Positions 34,299 to 43,516 of a stretch of DNA of 64,000 nucleotides are shown piece after piece (the first letter of the stretch is position 1; each line of letters starts with the position of its first letter). The stretch is taken from NCBI RefSeq assembly GCF_003611465.1, contig NZ_RAXV01000009.1, positions 1-64,000 of the forward strand, in the 5' to 3' direction. Source of the stretch: Acinetobacter tianfuensis. Its GTDB lineage: Bacteria > Pseudomonadota > Gammaproteobacteria > Pseudomonadales > Moraxellaceae. Position numbers and translations under genes: made by a program. A model generated the notes under the pieces. That model saw only the letters and a list, made by a program, of their open reading frames with translations. It searched no databases and was not told the origin of the DNA.

Positions 34299-35078
34299 TT
34301 ATTCCGCGGCTGCTGTGAAAAAATTTGTCGCGGCATTTAGGATGACGAAAATAAGGCTGCCGAGTGTGAAGATGGCTAAAAATGCACGGAAAAAATAATT
34401 AATTGATTTGCCGATATAAGCATAGAGGTCGTGGACATAGGCATCTGAATAGGCACTGTCTGCAAAATATAAATAGCTGGCTATACCGGCAGTCAAGGAC
34501 AGCAGCGACAGGCCATATACATAGATTTGGGTCTTTTTATTGACTGGGTCTGTGCTGCGGTAGCGCAGATGATGGCGGTAGATCATCCACGCTAAAATCG
34601 GCAGCGCAAAGATGGATAGTCCGATTTGTAAAACTCGATGCAAAGGATAGCTGCTGCCAAATAGCGCTACAGGCAGGCTTAAGGTCTCTTTGAAGGCGAA
34701 AGTCCGAAAGTCGACATGGGTTAGGCCATCCCAAAGGATGTGTGTGGATGTGCCGATAATAATGGCAATGATGAGGCTTAGAATAAAACCACAGCATTGA
34801 TTGAGGCCGTGTAGATTGAGAGGTTTATGTAGACCAAAAAAAGCAAACAGCATCGGTCGGTAAAATGCATACCACAGCAAGCAAAACATTAAGCCCAAGA
34901 GAAGATTAGGCACAATGAGCCCCGACCATTGATGTGATCCATCATAATTGGCATTGGTAAATAAGCGAAATAAATCCGGTACCATACAGCCAATGGCTAA
35001 GGCGGCAATGGGCAAACGACCACCGCTTAATTTAGAGAGGGGCGGTGCTAAGACAGCATGCGAAATGGTAAAGGGCAT
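34299..35078 (-). CDS. DUF4184-family membrane protein
   Basis: 259 residues. The start MPFTISHAVLAPPL and GCMVPDLFRLF match DUF4184, a membrane family with conserved His near the N-terminus and STHILWDGLTH in the middle, reminiscent of YdjM-type metal-dependent membrane hydrolases. About six membrane segments. Function not established. It is divergent from znuD and shares its 145-base upstream region, which holds the Zur box, so it might be zinc regulated too. Confidence 0.75.
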   Translation of the reverse strand: MPFTISHAVLAPPLSKLSGGRLPIAALAIGCMVPDLFRLFTNANYDGSHQWSGLIVPNLLLGLMFCLLWYAFYRPMLFAFFGLHKPLNLHGLNQCCGFILSLIIAIIIGTSTHILWDGLTHVDFRTFAFKETLSLPVALFGSSYPLHRVLQIGLSIFALPILAWMIYRHHLRYRSTDPVNKKTQIYVYGLSLLSLTAGIASYLYFADSAYSDAYVHDLYAYIGKSINYFFRAFLAIFTLGSLIFVILNAATNFFTAAAE

Positions 35079-35179
35079 AATTTAAAATATAATTATTTAA
35101 AATAAATCAAAAGACTAATGCGTCAAAGTATAGCTGAGAGCTCAGCTTAGAAATGTTTTTTATTGAAAAAATATTGAAA

Positions 35180-35194
35180 TGTTATAATATAACA
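35180..35194. promoter_or_regulatory. Zur box upstream of znuD
   Basis: TGTTATAATATAACA is a palindrome with only the central base pairs asymmetric, and matches the GTTATA-n-TATAAC core known for Zur sites in Acinetobacter and gammaproteobacteria. It ends 29 bases before the znuD ATG and lies 102 bases upstream of the divergent DUF4184 gene. Zinc-loaded Zur would repress here. Confidence 0.85.
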
Positions 35195-35223
35195 AAACAA
35201 AGCCATCTACCTGAGCTGCCAGC

Positions 35224-37335
35224 ATGCTATTCAAGAAGAAATTAATCAGCGTATCTATTTTTGCCTCTATGGCACCGTTTGCATTTGCAGATGAGGTTTT
35301 AACCCAATCTAAGCAGGGGGCCGTACAACAACTCGATACCATTCATGTACAAGCCCATCCCCTAGAACAATCAGCTGCCGATTTTGCAGTTGCTGATCAT
35401 ATTGTTAGTCAGAAAAAATTAGCTGAACGTGGTACAACCATTGGTGATGCTTTGGCTGATGAACTTGGTGTGTATTCAAACCAATACGGTTCAGGCTCTA
35501 GCCGTCCAGTGATTCGCGGGCAAGATGGGCCGCGAGTAAAAGTGCTGCAGCACGCTTCTGAAACTGCCGATGTTTCTGTACTTTCACCAGACCATGCGGT
35601 AACGGTTGATCCGATTTTAGCAAAGCAAGTTGAAATCATTCGAGGCCCGTCAACACTGCTTTATAGCGCAGGTACAGTCGGCGGATTGGTGAATGTCACA
35701 GATCAGAAAATTCCAACGCAAATGCCTGATAAAGGCTACGAAGGTCAAGTTGGCCTCCGCTACAATTCAGGCAGTGATGAGAAACTGGCAAGCGCTGGTG
35801 TGACGGCTGCACTGGGCGATCAATTTGCCATTCGTGTGGAAGGCACAAAGCGTAAAGCGAATAATTATATTGCGCCAGATTATGTACATGAACATAGCCA
35901 TGAGCATGATTTAGGAAATGGGCAGCATGAAAAGCATACGGAATATGTCAAAGAGCGCCGTGTAGATAATACCTTTGCCGAAGGTCAAACGGTGAATATC
36001 GGCGGATCATGGATTCATGATCGAGGTTTTGCAGGGCTGTCTTATAGCCGCCGTGAAGATCAGTATGGCTTGCCGGGTCATAGCCATGAATATGAAAATT
36101 GTCATCCGCATGGCAATACATTGGATTGTCACGCGCATGGGGCGGGCGGCCATACACATGATCATGATGAAGAAGAGCATGGCGGGCCATGGGTCGACTT
36201 AAAATCTGAGCGTTATGATTTACGTACAGAATTGTTTGAACCATTTGCAGGATTTCAAAAGCTCCGTGCGCATGCCAGCTATACAGACTATAAACATGAT
36301 GAGCTGGAAGAAAATGAAGTACTGACTACATTTAAAAGCCAAGGCTACGATGCGCGTTTAGAGCTGTTGCATAATCCAATTGCAGATTGGGAAGGGGGGA
36401 TTGGCGCGCAGTACAACCGCCAAAAGTTAGATATTTCAGGTGAAGAGTCTTTAATGAATCCAAGCACGACTGAAAAGTGGAGTCTATTTGGTCTAGAGCA
36501 TAAGCAATTTGGCAATTTTCACGTGGAACTGGGCTTGCGTGCTGATCAGCAAAAGATTGATATCGATTCAACTCAAAAAGATTATGATGACTATGCAATT
36601 TCTTATTCAGGCGCTGTGAACTGGGAGTTTGCGCCAGACTATAAGCTTTCATTTGTTGCATCGCATCAGGAGCGTTTGCCTCTAGCACAAGAGCTGTATG
36701 CCAATGGCAAGCACTTTGCGACCAATACTTATGAGCGCGGCAATGAAAACTTAGATGCGGAAAAGTCGAATAATGTAGAGCTTGGCCTGCATTATGAAGC
36801 AGATCAACTGGATTATCATGTGCATGTGTATCATAACTGGTATGACAGCTACATTTATGCAGCGACAACAGATAGCCATGATAATTTCCGTTTAGTGGAC
36901 TATACCCAAGACAAAGCGAAGTTTTATGGGGTAGAGGCTGAAACAGGCTATGCGGTTACTGATCAATACAAAGTCAGTGTGTTTGGTGATTATGTACGAG
37001 GCAAAATTGATGGAGCAAATGCGCCGCGTGTGCCGTCTGGCCGTTTAGGTGCAAAAGTAGAAGCTGACTTTACAGATGGCTGGTCTGGTTTAGCTGAATA
37101 TTATCATGTGTTTAAGCAAGATAAATTTGCTGCGCATGAGCAGGAAACGCAAGGCTATAACATGGTCAATGTTGGCTTGGCTTATGCAGGCCAGTATGCA
37201 AAAGACAATGATTACCGTGTGTATTTTAAAGCCAATAATTTGTTAGATGATCAAGTGTATTCACATGCTTCATTCCTTTCAAATATTCCGCAAGTTGGCC
37301 GAAACTTCACTGTAGGCTTAGAGTTCGGTTTCTAA
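35224..37335 (+). CDS. znuD: TonB-dependent zinc receptor ZnuD
   Basis: 703 residues. Signal peptide KKKLISVSIFASMAPFAFA, TonB box region LDTIHVQA, plug domain (SSRPVIRGQDGPRVKVLQH, EIIRGPSTLLYSAGTVGG) and a barrel ending in aromatic NFTVGLEFGF. Two His/Asp-rich extracellular loops, about residues 219-235 (HEHSHEHD, HEKH) and 285-320 (GHSHEYENCHPHG, CHAHGAGGHTHDHDEEEHGG), are typical of ZnuD zinc capture. It imports zinc across the outer membrane under scarcity. The Zur box upstream supports regulation by zinc. Confidence 0.95.
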   Translation: MLFKKKLISVSIFASMAPFAFADEVLTQSKQGAVQQLDTIHVQAHPLEQSAADFAVADHIVSQKKLAERGTTIGDALADELGVYSNQYGSGSSRPVIRGQDGPRVKVLQHASETADVSVLSPDHAVTVDPILAKQVEIIRGPSTLLYSAGTVGGLVNVTDQKIPTQMPDKGYEGQVGLRYNSGSDEKLASAGVTAALGDQFAIRVEGTKRKANNYIAPDYVHEHSHEHDLGNGQHEKHTEYVKERRVDNTFAEGQTVNIGGSWIHDRGFAGLSYSRREDQYGLPGHSHEYENCHPHGNTLDCHAHGAGGHTHDHDEEEHGGPWVDLKSERYDLRTELFEPFAGFQKLRAHASYTDYKHDELEENEVLTTFKSQGYDARLELLHNPIADWEGGIGAQYNRQKLDISGEESLMNPSTTEKWSLFGLEHKQFGNFHVELGLRADQQKIDIDSTQKDYDDYAISYSGAVNWEFAPDYKLSFVASHQERLPLAQELYANGKHFATNTYERGNENLDAEKSNNVELGLHYEADQLDYHVHVYHNWYDSYIYAATTDSHDNFRLVDYTQDKAKFYGVEAETGYAVTDQYKVSVFGDYVRGKIDGANAPRVPSGRLGAKVEADFTDGWSGLAEYYHVFKQDKFAAHEQETQGYNMVNVGLAYAGQYAKDNDYRVYFKANNLLDDQVYSHASFLSNIPQVGRNFTVGLEFGF

Positions 37336-37391
37336 GTTTGCACATGAGTTTAAGCGGATAACACAGAAATCCTCTTGAAAATTCAACGGAT

Positions 37392-37426
37392 AAAACCTAG
37401 TCTGAGCACATTGGACTAGGTTTTTT
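37392..37426 (+). terminator. Terminator after znuD, touching the next gene start
   Basis: AAAACCTAGTC and GACTAGGTTTTTT form an 11-bp stem and T run that ends three bases before the ATG of the phospholipase D-family gene. The only AGG near that ATG is inside the 3' arm of the stem. Confidence 0.85.
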
Positions 37427-37429
37427 ATT

Positions 37430-38896
37430 ATGCGTATTTTTGAGCGGATTCACCGAAAGCTGAATTGGTCGCGCCGTCGATATATTGGCATGGTTGTTGG
37501 GATGCTGGCACTGGGCTATCTGTCATCTGCGGTCTACCATGTGTATAAACCCTTGCCGGAAGGCCTGAATTATACGGGCAAGCTGCGCCATGCGCAGGTA
37601 CAGTTTTTGGCAGATCAGACTTATGTCGATGCTGCAGGCAAGCAGCAGATTGATCAGCAAATTTTCAAACAAATGCTCAGTTTGATTGAGCAGGCAAAGA
37701 CGACAATCGTGCTGGATATGTTTCTGTTTAATGCAGAAAGGGGCAACTCAAAAACAGCGCATTTAGCGCTGACGCAGCAGTTGACAGATGCATTAATCAA
37801 TAAGCAGAGCACGACACCCAATTTAGAAATCAAATTTATTACAGATCCGATCAATTCGGTCTATGGAGGTTTGCAGCCCGCTCAGTACCGCAGCCTGCGT
37901 CAGGCGGGGATTGATGTGATTGAAACAGACTTGAATTCACTGCGCGCTTCAAATCCAGCATGGTCGGGGCTGTGGTATCTCTGCTGTCAGGGTTTGGGCA
38001 ATAATGCTGAAAAGGGCTGGCTGCCGAATCCTTTTGGCAGTGACAAAATTACACTCCGCAGTTATTTCAATTTACTGAATTTTAAGGCCAATCATCGTAA
38101 AACACTGGTTGTAGACACCGATGAAGGCTGGAAAGCTTTAGTGACTTCAATGAATCCGCATGACGGCAGTTCGCATCATTCAAATGTTGCTCTGACCGTG
38201 CAGGGAAAAACGGCACTTGATATCCTGCAGACGGAACAGACGGTTGGCATGCTGTCTAAGGCAAATATGCCAGCTGTTATTGCAGGTGAATTTGAAGATG
38301 CTAAAAACTTGCCGCAGGTTCAGGTACTGACGGAAGGCGCAATATATCAGGCTGTTTTAGATTCGATTCAAAGCAGTCAGAAAGCCGGTATAGAGATTGA
38401 CCTTGCCATGTTCTATTTATCTGAGCGCAAAATTATTCAGGAACTGATTGCAGCGCATGAACGCGGTGTTAAAGTCCGTGTGCTGCTCGACCCGAACAAG
38501 GATGCATTTGGCCGGACTAAAAATGGTATTCCGAACCGTCCAGTCGCGGCTGAACTGCATAAGGCTGGCATAGAGGTGCGCTGGTGCAATACGCAGGGTG
38601 AGCAATGTCACAGTAAGATGCTGATCAAACGCAGCATGTACAATACTGAGATCATTCTAGGTTCTGCAAATTTTACAGCCCGTAACTTAAAAAATTATAA
38701 TTTAGAAACCAATTTACGTGTGATTGGCGGGCGTGATGCACAAGTATTTAAGGATGCAGAGCAGAACTTTAATACTGCTTGGTCTAACTTGAATGGCCGT
38801 CAAATCAGCGTGGATTACAGCAAATATGCAGATGAGTCTAAACTGAAATATGCGCTGTACCGTTTTATGGAATGGTCGGGTTTGTCGACGTTTTGA
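37430..38896 (+). CDS. Phospholipase D-family protein (cardiolipin synthase-like)
   Basis: 488 residues. N-terminal membrane helix (YIGMVVGMLALGYLSSAVYHV), then two phospholipase D domains: HRKTLVVD fits HxKx4D, followed by a G/S-N element (VTSMNPHDGSSHHSN); the second is HSKMLIKR, with Arg in place of the usual Asp, and GSANFTARNLKNYNLETN. The family includes cardiolipin synthases and membrane phospholipases; the altered second motif leaves activity open. The ATG directly follows the znuD terminator and has no independent ribosome site. Confidence 0.82.
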   Translation: MRIFERIHRKLNWSRRRYIGMVVGMLALGYLSSAVYHVYKPLPEGLNYTGKLRHAQVQFLADQTYVDAAGKQQIDQQIFKQMLSLIEQAKTTIVLDMFLFNAERGNSKTAHLALTQQLTDALINKQSTTPNLEIKFITDPINSVYGGLQPAQYRSLRQAGIDVIETDLNSLRASNPAWSGLWYLCCQGLGNNAEKGWLPNPFGSDKITLRSYFNLLNFKANHRKTLVVDTDEGWKALVTSMNPHDGSSHHSNVALTVQGKTALDILQTEQTVGMLSKANMPAVIAGEFEDAKNLPQVQVLTEGAIYQAVLDSIQSSQKAGIEIDLAMFYLSERKIIQELIAAHERGVKVRVLLDPNKDAFGRTKNGIPNRPVAAELHKAGIEVRWCNTQGEQCHSKMLIKRSMYNTEIILGSANFTARNLKNYNLETNLRVIGGRDAQVFKDAEQNFNTAWSNLNGRQISVDYSKYADESKLKYALYRFMEWSGLSTF

Positions 38897-38902
38897 TTTT
38901 TG

Positions 38903-38972
38903 AATCCCTCCTAACCTCCCTTTGAAAAAGGGAGGAAGTCCCTCTTTTTAAAAAGAGGGATTTAGGGAGATT
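38903..38972. repeat. Three-armed palindromic repeat (REP/MITE-like)
   Basis: Two perfect inner hairpins, CCTCCCTTT-GAA-AAAGGGAGG (38915-38935) and TCCCTCTTTTTAAAAAGAGGGA (38939-38960), are enclosed by an outer stem of AATCCCTCCTAA against TTTAGGGAGATT. The 70-base unit folds like a cloverleaf. A shorter relative lies at 40167-40202. It may also end the phospholipase D-family transcript and the convergent gene. Confidence 0.75.
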
Positions 38973-38979
38973 AATTTTT

Positions 38980-39435
38980 CTATTTAGACTCAGGATTTGG
39001 CGGTACTAAAGTATCCAAATCTTTATCCGTCATTTGATCCAATTCATGCAAATCGGTTTTAATTTTCCATTTTTCAGCATCTTCTACAGGCTGAGGCAGG
39101 CGTGCTTCCAGCCAGTCACAAACTGCATCTGGCGGAAAGTCAGCATGATTGCACTGAATCACCCATGCTAAAAACTGTTTTGCTTCACCATTCATATAAG
39201 GCGGCGGAGAGACAGGTAAAAACTGGGTCGGCAAACGTTCATTTTTAGAAATATAGTTCAGCACATGGCCCAGCTCCTGCACGGTTTGCCATGCCAGCGG
39301 GTGATCAAGATTAATTTGAAATTTAAACCACCATGCTGTTTTGCCATCGGTGCCATAAGAATCAATAAAATTTTCTTGAACACTCGGAACTTTACAGAAG
39401 AATTGATGAAGTCGGTCAAAACTTAAATCAGCCAC
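38980..39435 (-). CDS. Conserved hypothetical protein
   Basis: 151 residues, soluble, no signal peptide. It starts MADLSFDRLHQFFCKVPSV, has TAWWFKFQINLDHPLAW and FLAWVIQCNHADFPPDAVCDWLEARLP, and an acidic C-terminus. The Trp-rich, Asp-rich composition suggests a compact cytoplasmic protein. No family recognised; it converges with the phospholipase D-family gene across the palindromic repeat. Confidence 0.65.
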   Translation of the reverse strand: MADLSFDRLHQFFCKVPSVQENFIDSYGTDGKTAWWFKFQINLDHPLAWQTVQELGHVLNYISKNERLPTQFLPVSPPPYMNGEAKQFLAWVIQCNHADFPPDAVCDWLEARLPQPVEDAEKWKIKTDLHELDQMTDKDLDTLVPPNPESK

Positions 39436-39617
39436 AACGTCAAACTCAATGAACTAAAAATCGAATAATAACATAATCCTGTTTTAAATTTTGTTTGGCA
39501 GGCGTGGCCGCTATGTTTGACCGGGCTGATAAAAGTTTGCAGCATGACAGCACTTGTACATTTTTTCTCCTAAAATGCGCTTTATAATAAGGCTATAGAT
39601 CTGAAAAGGGGGCTGAT

Positions 39618-40106
39618 ATGAAAGCAATTGTGTTTACAGCAGTATTGATGCTTGCAGGAGTATCTGTTCCTGTTTTTGCTGAGAGCGGCAGTGCAAATTA
39701 CCGCGGTGCAGATACGTCTAGGCATCATCGTCCACTGCCTCCGAATGGCAGTTATCAGCCGTACCGTCAGCCAGTATTTTCCAATCCTTCACTGCAGCAT
39801 TTAGATCCAGCGCCTTCACGGCCGCCGGTAAGACCGTATCCGCCAGTGCATTCGCACCCGCCGCATCCGCCTGTACGGCCATATCCGCCGCAAAATGGCG
39901 TCCATATTTATTATAGGGCGCCAAGTACGGTGACTTACAGTTCCAACAGCTATGGCTGGGTCAACGGTGAACCGTCAAACAGCAGTATTTCCAGTTCAAC
40001 CCATGTTGTGATCAGCGACTGGCGGCGTTTAGGATTGCCAGATCCGCCAGAGGGCATGTATTGGATTTTTGAAAACGGCCGTTATGTCTTGGTGCCGAAC
40101 CGATAA
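39618..40106 (+). CDS. Secreted proline-rich protein
   Basis: 162 residues with a clear signal peptide (MKAIVFTAVLMLAGVSVPVFA, cleavage before ESG). The mature part is rich in Pro, His, Tyr and Ser, with PxxP-type runs (SRPPVRPYPPVHSHPPHPPV), and ends RLGLPDPPEGMYWIFENGRYVLVPNR. That end resembles the short RcnB/anti-virulence-like GLPxPPxGxxW element of small periplasmic proteins (DUF1236/RcnB group). Function unknown. AGGGGG upstream of the ATG. Confidence 0.75.
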   Translation: MKAIVFTAVLMLAGVSVPVFAESGSANYRGADTSRHHRPLPPNGSYQPYRQPVFSNPSLQHLDPAPSRPPVRPYPPVHSHPPHPPVRPYPPQNGVHIYYRAPSTVTYSSNSYGWVNGEPSNSSISSSTHVVISDWRRLGLPDPPEGMYWIFENGRYVLVPNR

Positions 40107-40166
40107 TTCTATGTTGCTTTATTTATGTTGAAATGACTGGTTATAGTGATAGGAACATTTGTCATT

Positions 40167-40202
40167 AAATCTCCCCCCAAACCCCTCTTTATGAAAGAGG
40201 GG
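40167..40202. repeat. Palindromic repeat, short relative of 38903-38972
   Basis: AAATCTCCCCCCAAA followed by a perfect 9-bp hairpin CCCCTCTTT-ATG-AAAGAGGGG. It lies between converging genes and shares the AATCTCCC and CCTCTTT blocks with the longer repeat. Confidence 0.7.
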
Positions 40203-40212
40203 CGCTAAAAGA

Positions 40213-40710
40213 TTAAGCAAGCTCATCATCTTGCGGACGAGGGGTTTTACCTTCTGGCAGCGGTTTTTCTGAGTGTTTATCGCGAATGACTGACGGAAAG
40301 GTCCAAGACGCATAGCGCACTACCAAAATAGCAAAGGCAAGAATTAAAATAGAGCCTGTAATAATGACCAAATCCATGCTGGCTTTGTGTGTGTGCTGAA
40401 TATCTGCAATCAGTAAGCGGGTCAGTGCTGTAATTGCGATATAAATTAAAAAGCGGACAGGCATGTGATTGGTTTTAAAATAAATGCCGACCATTGCTCC
40501 CAGTTCTAAGTAAATAAATAGCAAAAGAATATCGTCGATGGTGGCAAATTTTTTCACCGTCAATATTTCATAGACGGTATGTCCTGCAGACCACATGACC
40601 ATACAGCCGATCACGAAAAGGGCGATGTAGTGAAAAGCTTCAACTGCAAAATTGCCTAATTGATCGAGGAGGGCTTCAAGTTTTTCTACCTTAGGGTTGC
40701 GCTCAGACAT
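40213..40710 (-). CDS. psiE: PsiE-family membrane protein
   Basis: 165 residues with four membrane helices (about 25-45, 60-80, 86-104 and 118-140). The pattern, including LLLFIYLELGAMVGIYFKTNHMPVRFLIYIAITALTR, matches the phosphate-starvation-inducible PsiE family. Function unknown even in E. coli. No recognisable Pho box lies upstream here. GAGG ribosome site before the ATG. Confidence 0.85.
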   Translation of the reverse strand: MSERNPKVEKLEALLDQLGNFAVEAFHYIALFVIGCMVMWSAGHTVYEILTVKKFATIDDILLLFIYLELGAMVGIYFKTNHMPVRFLIYIAITALTRLLIADIQHTHKASMDLVIITGSILILAFAILVVRYASWTFPSVIRDKHSEKPLPEGKTPRPQDDELA

Positions 40711-40861
40711 GGGAGGCCTCCTTTTTTAGATTGCGATATATTTCATTAAATAACAAGCAAGTTTCATGCACATGAATGGGAAAAATTACATTTATTTCGA
40801 TATAAAAATTCAGGCTTCTGGTGCTAAGGTAGTTTTGCCTAAAGTTACTTGAGCATAAAAA

Positions 40862-41494
40862 ATGTATTTGCCGACGCATTTTCAGCAGGAAGATTTAATT
40901 GAGCTATTTGACTGTATTGAAGCAAATCCTTTCGCCAGTGTGATGGTTGTATGTGAAGGGGAAATTGAAGCTAATCATATTCCTTTGGAATTAGATCGCT
41001 CAGTTGGTGAAAAGGGAATGCTTCGAGGGCATATTGCCAAAGCGAATCCGTTGTTTAATTTATTAGAAAGAGAACAATCTGCGTATGTGATTTTTCATGC
41101 AGATCAAGCCTATATTTCTCCAAACTGGTATGCAGGAAAGCAAGAGCATCATCGTACAGTACCAACGTGGAATTACCGCGTGGTGCATGTTAAAGGCATG
41201 ATGCGTAAAGTGGATGATGAAAAGTATTTGCGTGGAATTTTGGCGCGGCTCACACGTACTCATGAAGCGACTCAAGCTGTGCCATGGAAAATGGGCGATG
41301 CACCGAATGATTTTATTGCTGAACAGTTAGAGAAAATTGTGGCGATTGAAATTGAAATAGATTCAATCATGGGGAAGTTTAAAGTCAGTCAAAACCGCAG
41401 TGCTGCAGATGCTGAAAGAGTAGCAAATGCTTTGGAAAATTCGAATGCTGAAATGGCGGCGTCGGTGCGAAATTATCATGCAGAGAAGAAATAA
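40862..41494 (+). CDS. PaiB-like FMN-binding protein
   Basis: 210 residues, PaiB/FMN-binding negative transcriptional regulator family: MYLPTHFQQEDLIELFDCI start, VVCEGEIEANHIPLELD, GHIAKANPLF, VIFHADQAYISPNWYAGK and TWNYRVVHVKGMM, all conserved in this split-barrel flavoprotein family. In Bacillus PaiB affects sporulation and protease genes; in Acinetobacter the role is not established. Single gene with its own terminator. Confidence 0.88.
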   Translation: MYLPTHFQQEDLIELFDCIEANPFASVMVVCEGEIEANHIPLELDRSVGEKGMLRGHIAKANPLFNLLEREQSAYVIFHADQAYISPNWYAGKQEHHRTVPTWNYRVVHVKGMMRKVDDEKYLRGILARLTRTHEATQAVPWKMGDAPNDFIAEQLEKIVAIEIEIDSIMGKFKVSQNRSAADAERVANALENSNAEMAASVRNYHAEKK

Positions 41495-41522
41495 AAAAAG
41501 CCCGAATATTCGGGCTTTTTTT
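41494..41522. terminator. Bidirectional terminator
   Basis: AAAAAAGCCCGAATATTCGGGCTTTTTTT, a perfect stem between the converging PaiB-like and acyl-CoA dehydrogenase genes. Confidence 0.94.
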
Positions 41523-41541
41523 ATTTTAAGTCGCTTTCGAC

Positions 41542-43323
41542 TTAAGCTTGATTGGTAAAGTAATCTTCAGAGAAGTTCATGATGATTTCAGAACCTGCTT
41601 TTACTTTTTGAATGCGGACAGCCAGTTCAGGCAAAACGCGTTGAACGAAATACAGCGCCAGTGACAGTTTGTTTTGGTAGAACTCGCCGTCTTTGTCTTT
41701 GGCTGCATTGGCAATGCGGGCAAACATATAAGAGAAGCTTAATAGGCCGACCGCATGCAGATAATCAACCGCTGCAGAATTCGAGAACTCTACATTTTCG
41801 CCTGCTGCTTCAAGTACATATTGCGTTACAGACTCAACTTCTGCTGCCGCATCTAGAGTTGCATCTTTAATGAAGTTCAGGTCAGCGCTTAGGTCATTTG
41901 TGAAATCACGGATTTCTTGGATGTATTCAGCAATGAATGCGCCGCCGCATTTAATGGTTTTACGGCCAATTAAATCTTGAGACTGAACGCCATTGGTGCC
42001 TTCGTAAATTTGGGCAATACGTAAGTCGCGGATGCATTGCTCCATACCCCATTCACGGATAAAGCCGTGACCGCCAAATACCATTTGGGCATCAAGTGTT
42101 GCTTGGAAGGCTGTATCTGTTAGGTATGCCTTAGCAATTGGTGTTAAAAGCGCAACACGGTCATTGGCTGTTTTCACAGCTTCTGCATCGGTTGAGAATT
42201 TAGTGATGTCGAGCTGCTGGCCAACATAGACTGCAAATGCACGAGAGGCTTCATTATTTGCACGGGCATTTAACAGCATGCGGCGCACATCACCGTGAAC
42301 TAAAATGCTGTCCGCAGGTTTAGCAGGGGATTGAACGCCAGAAGCGCTGCGGCCTTGTAAACGGTCTGTCGCATACTGCGCAGCATTTTGGTAAGCAAAC
42401 TCAGAAGCGCCAAGGCCTTGAATACCCATCGACAGACGTTCGTAGTTCATCATCACGAACATGGCTGCTAGGCCTTCGTTTTCTTTACCAACGAGGTAAC
42501 CTTTTGCACCGTCAAAGTTCATGACGCATGTTGCAGATGCTTTAATACCCATCTTGTGTTCAATAGAACCTGGGCCTGCCGCATTGCGCTCACCTAAAGA
42601 GCCGTCCGCATTGACAATGAACTTCGGTACGATAAACAGTGAAATACCGCGTGAACCAGCAGGCGCATCTGGTGTTTTTGCTAAAACTAAGTGAATGATG
42701 TTTTCAGAAAGATCATGGTCACCGCCGGTAATGAAAATTTTCGTACCAGTGATGTTGTAGGTACCGTCTTCATTGCGCTCAGCTTTAGTTTTAATAATGC
42801 CTAAGTCTGTACCTGCATGAGGTTCAGTTAGACACATGGTGCCTGACCATTCGCCTGTGTACATTTTTGGCAAATACGTTTCTTTTTGCTCTTGAGAAGC
42901 GTAGCTGTTCAACGCCATGCCTGCGCCTACAGAAAGCAGCGGGTAGAGCATGAAAGATGGGTTTGTAGAAAACAGCATTTCATCTGCAAGTACAGTCAGC
43001 ATTTTCGGCATGCCTTGGCCGCCCCATTCTTCATCCGCCGCTAAGCCAATCCAGCCGCCTTCAGCATATTGTTTGAATGCATCTTTGAAGCCCGCAGGTG
43101 TTGTTACGCTGCCATTGCTATATGTTGCGCCTTCTTCATCACCTGTACGGTTAAGCGGATGTGTTACGTTTTGTGCAAACTTTGCCATTTCTTCAAGAAT
43201 CGCTTCAGCAGTTGCTGCATCAACGTGGGCAAGATTTTCATTGTTTTGCCAGAATTGTTCTGCTTTAAAAACATCATTTAAGATGAATTTCATATCTGCG
43301 AGAGGCGCATTGTAAATTGGCAT
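41542..43323 (-). CDS. Acyl-CoA dehydrogenase, long form (A)
   Basis: 593 residues, about 200 more than a classical acyl-CoA dehydrogenase because of the extra N- and C-terminal regions of the DmdC/FadE-like group. FAD- and substrate-binding segments: GTMCLTEPHAGTDLGIIKTKA, GTKIFITGGDHDLSENIIH, MNYERLSMGIQGLGASE, FGGHGFIREWGMEQCIRD and IYEGTNGVQSQDLIGRK. It oxidises an acyl-CoA to the enoyl-CoA in fatty-acid or related acid breakdown; chain length unknown. Paralogue B lies 193 bases upstream. Confidence 0.92.
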   Translation of the reverse strand: MPIYNAPLADMKFILNDVFKAEQFWQNNENLAHVDAATAEAILEEMAKFAQNVTHPLNRTGDEEGATYSNGSVTTPAGFKDAFKQYAEGGWIGLAADEEWGGQGMPKMLTVLADEMLFSTNPSFMLYPLLSVGAGMALNSYASQEQKETYLPKMYTGEWSGTMCLTEPHAGTDLGIIKTKAERNEDGTYNITGTKIFITGGDHDLSENIIHLVLAKTPDAPAGSRGISLFIVPKFIVNADGSLGERNAAGPGSIEHKMGIKASATCVMNFDGAKGYLVGKENEGLAAMFVMMNYERLSMGIQGLGASEFAYQNAAQYATDRLQGRSASGVQSPAKPADSILVHGDVRRMLLNARANNEASRAFAVYVGQQLDITKFSTDAEAVKTANDRVALLTPIAKAYLTDTAFQATLDAQMVFGGHGFIREWGMEQCIRDLRIAQIYEGTNGVQSQDLIGRKTIKCGGAFIAEYIQEIRDFTNDLSADLNFIKDATLDAAAEVESVTQYVLEAAGENVEFSNSAAVDYLHAVGLLSFSYMFARIANAAKDKDGEFYQNKLSLALYFVQRVLPELAVRIQKVKAGSEIIMNFSEDYFTNQA

Positions 43324-43432
43324 GTTCGTTCACCTGTTTATTGTTTGAATCTGAGAGCTGAGGGCAACTTTTATTGACACACATTGTGCAGAAGATTGAC
43401 CAAAGTAAAACTATGGGACTATTTATAAAGAA

Positions 43433-43461
43433 AAAGGACTGCCAATGCTATGACCGTCCTT
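43433..43461 (-). terminator. Terminator between the two acyl-CoA dehydrogenases
   Basis: On the coding strand AAAGGAC and GTCCTTT arms around a 15-base loop, followed by a T-rich run. It lies downstream of form B, so the two genes are probably separate units. Confidence 0.6.
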
Positions 43462-43516
43462 TCTCTATTTCTGTACTCAAGAGTACAATTTTTTGAATAT
43501 GCTGCAGATATTCAAA

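Noticed and set aside
40711-40861. Pho box upstream of psiE
   Set aside because: No CTGTCAT-type repeats with 11-base spacing are present.
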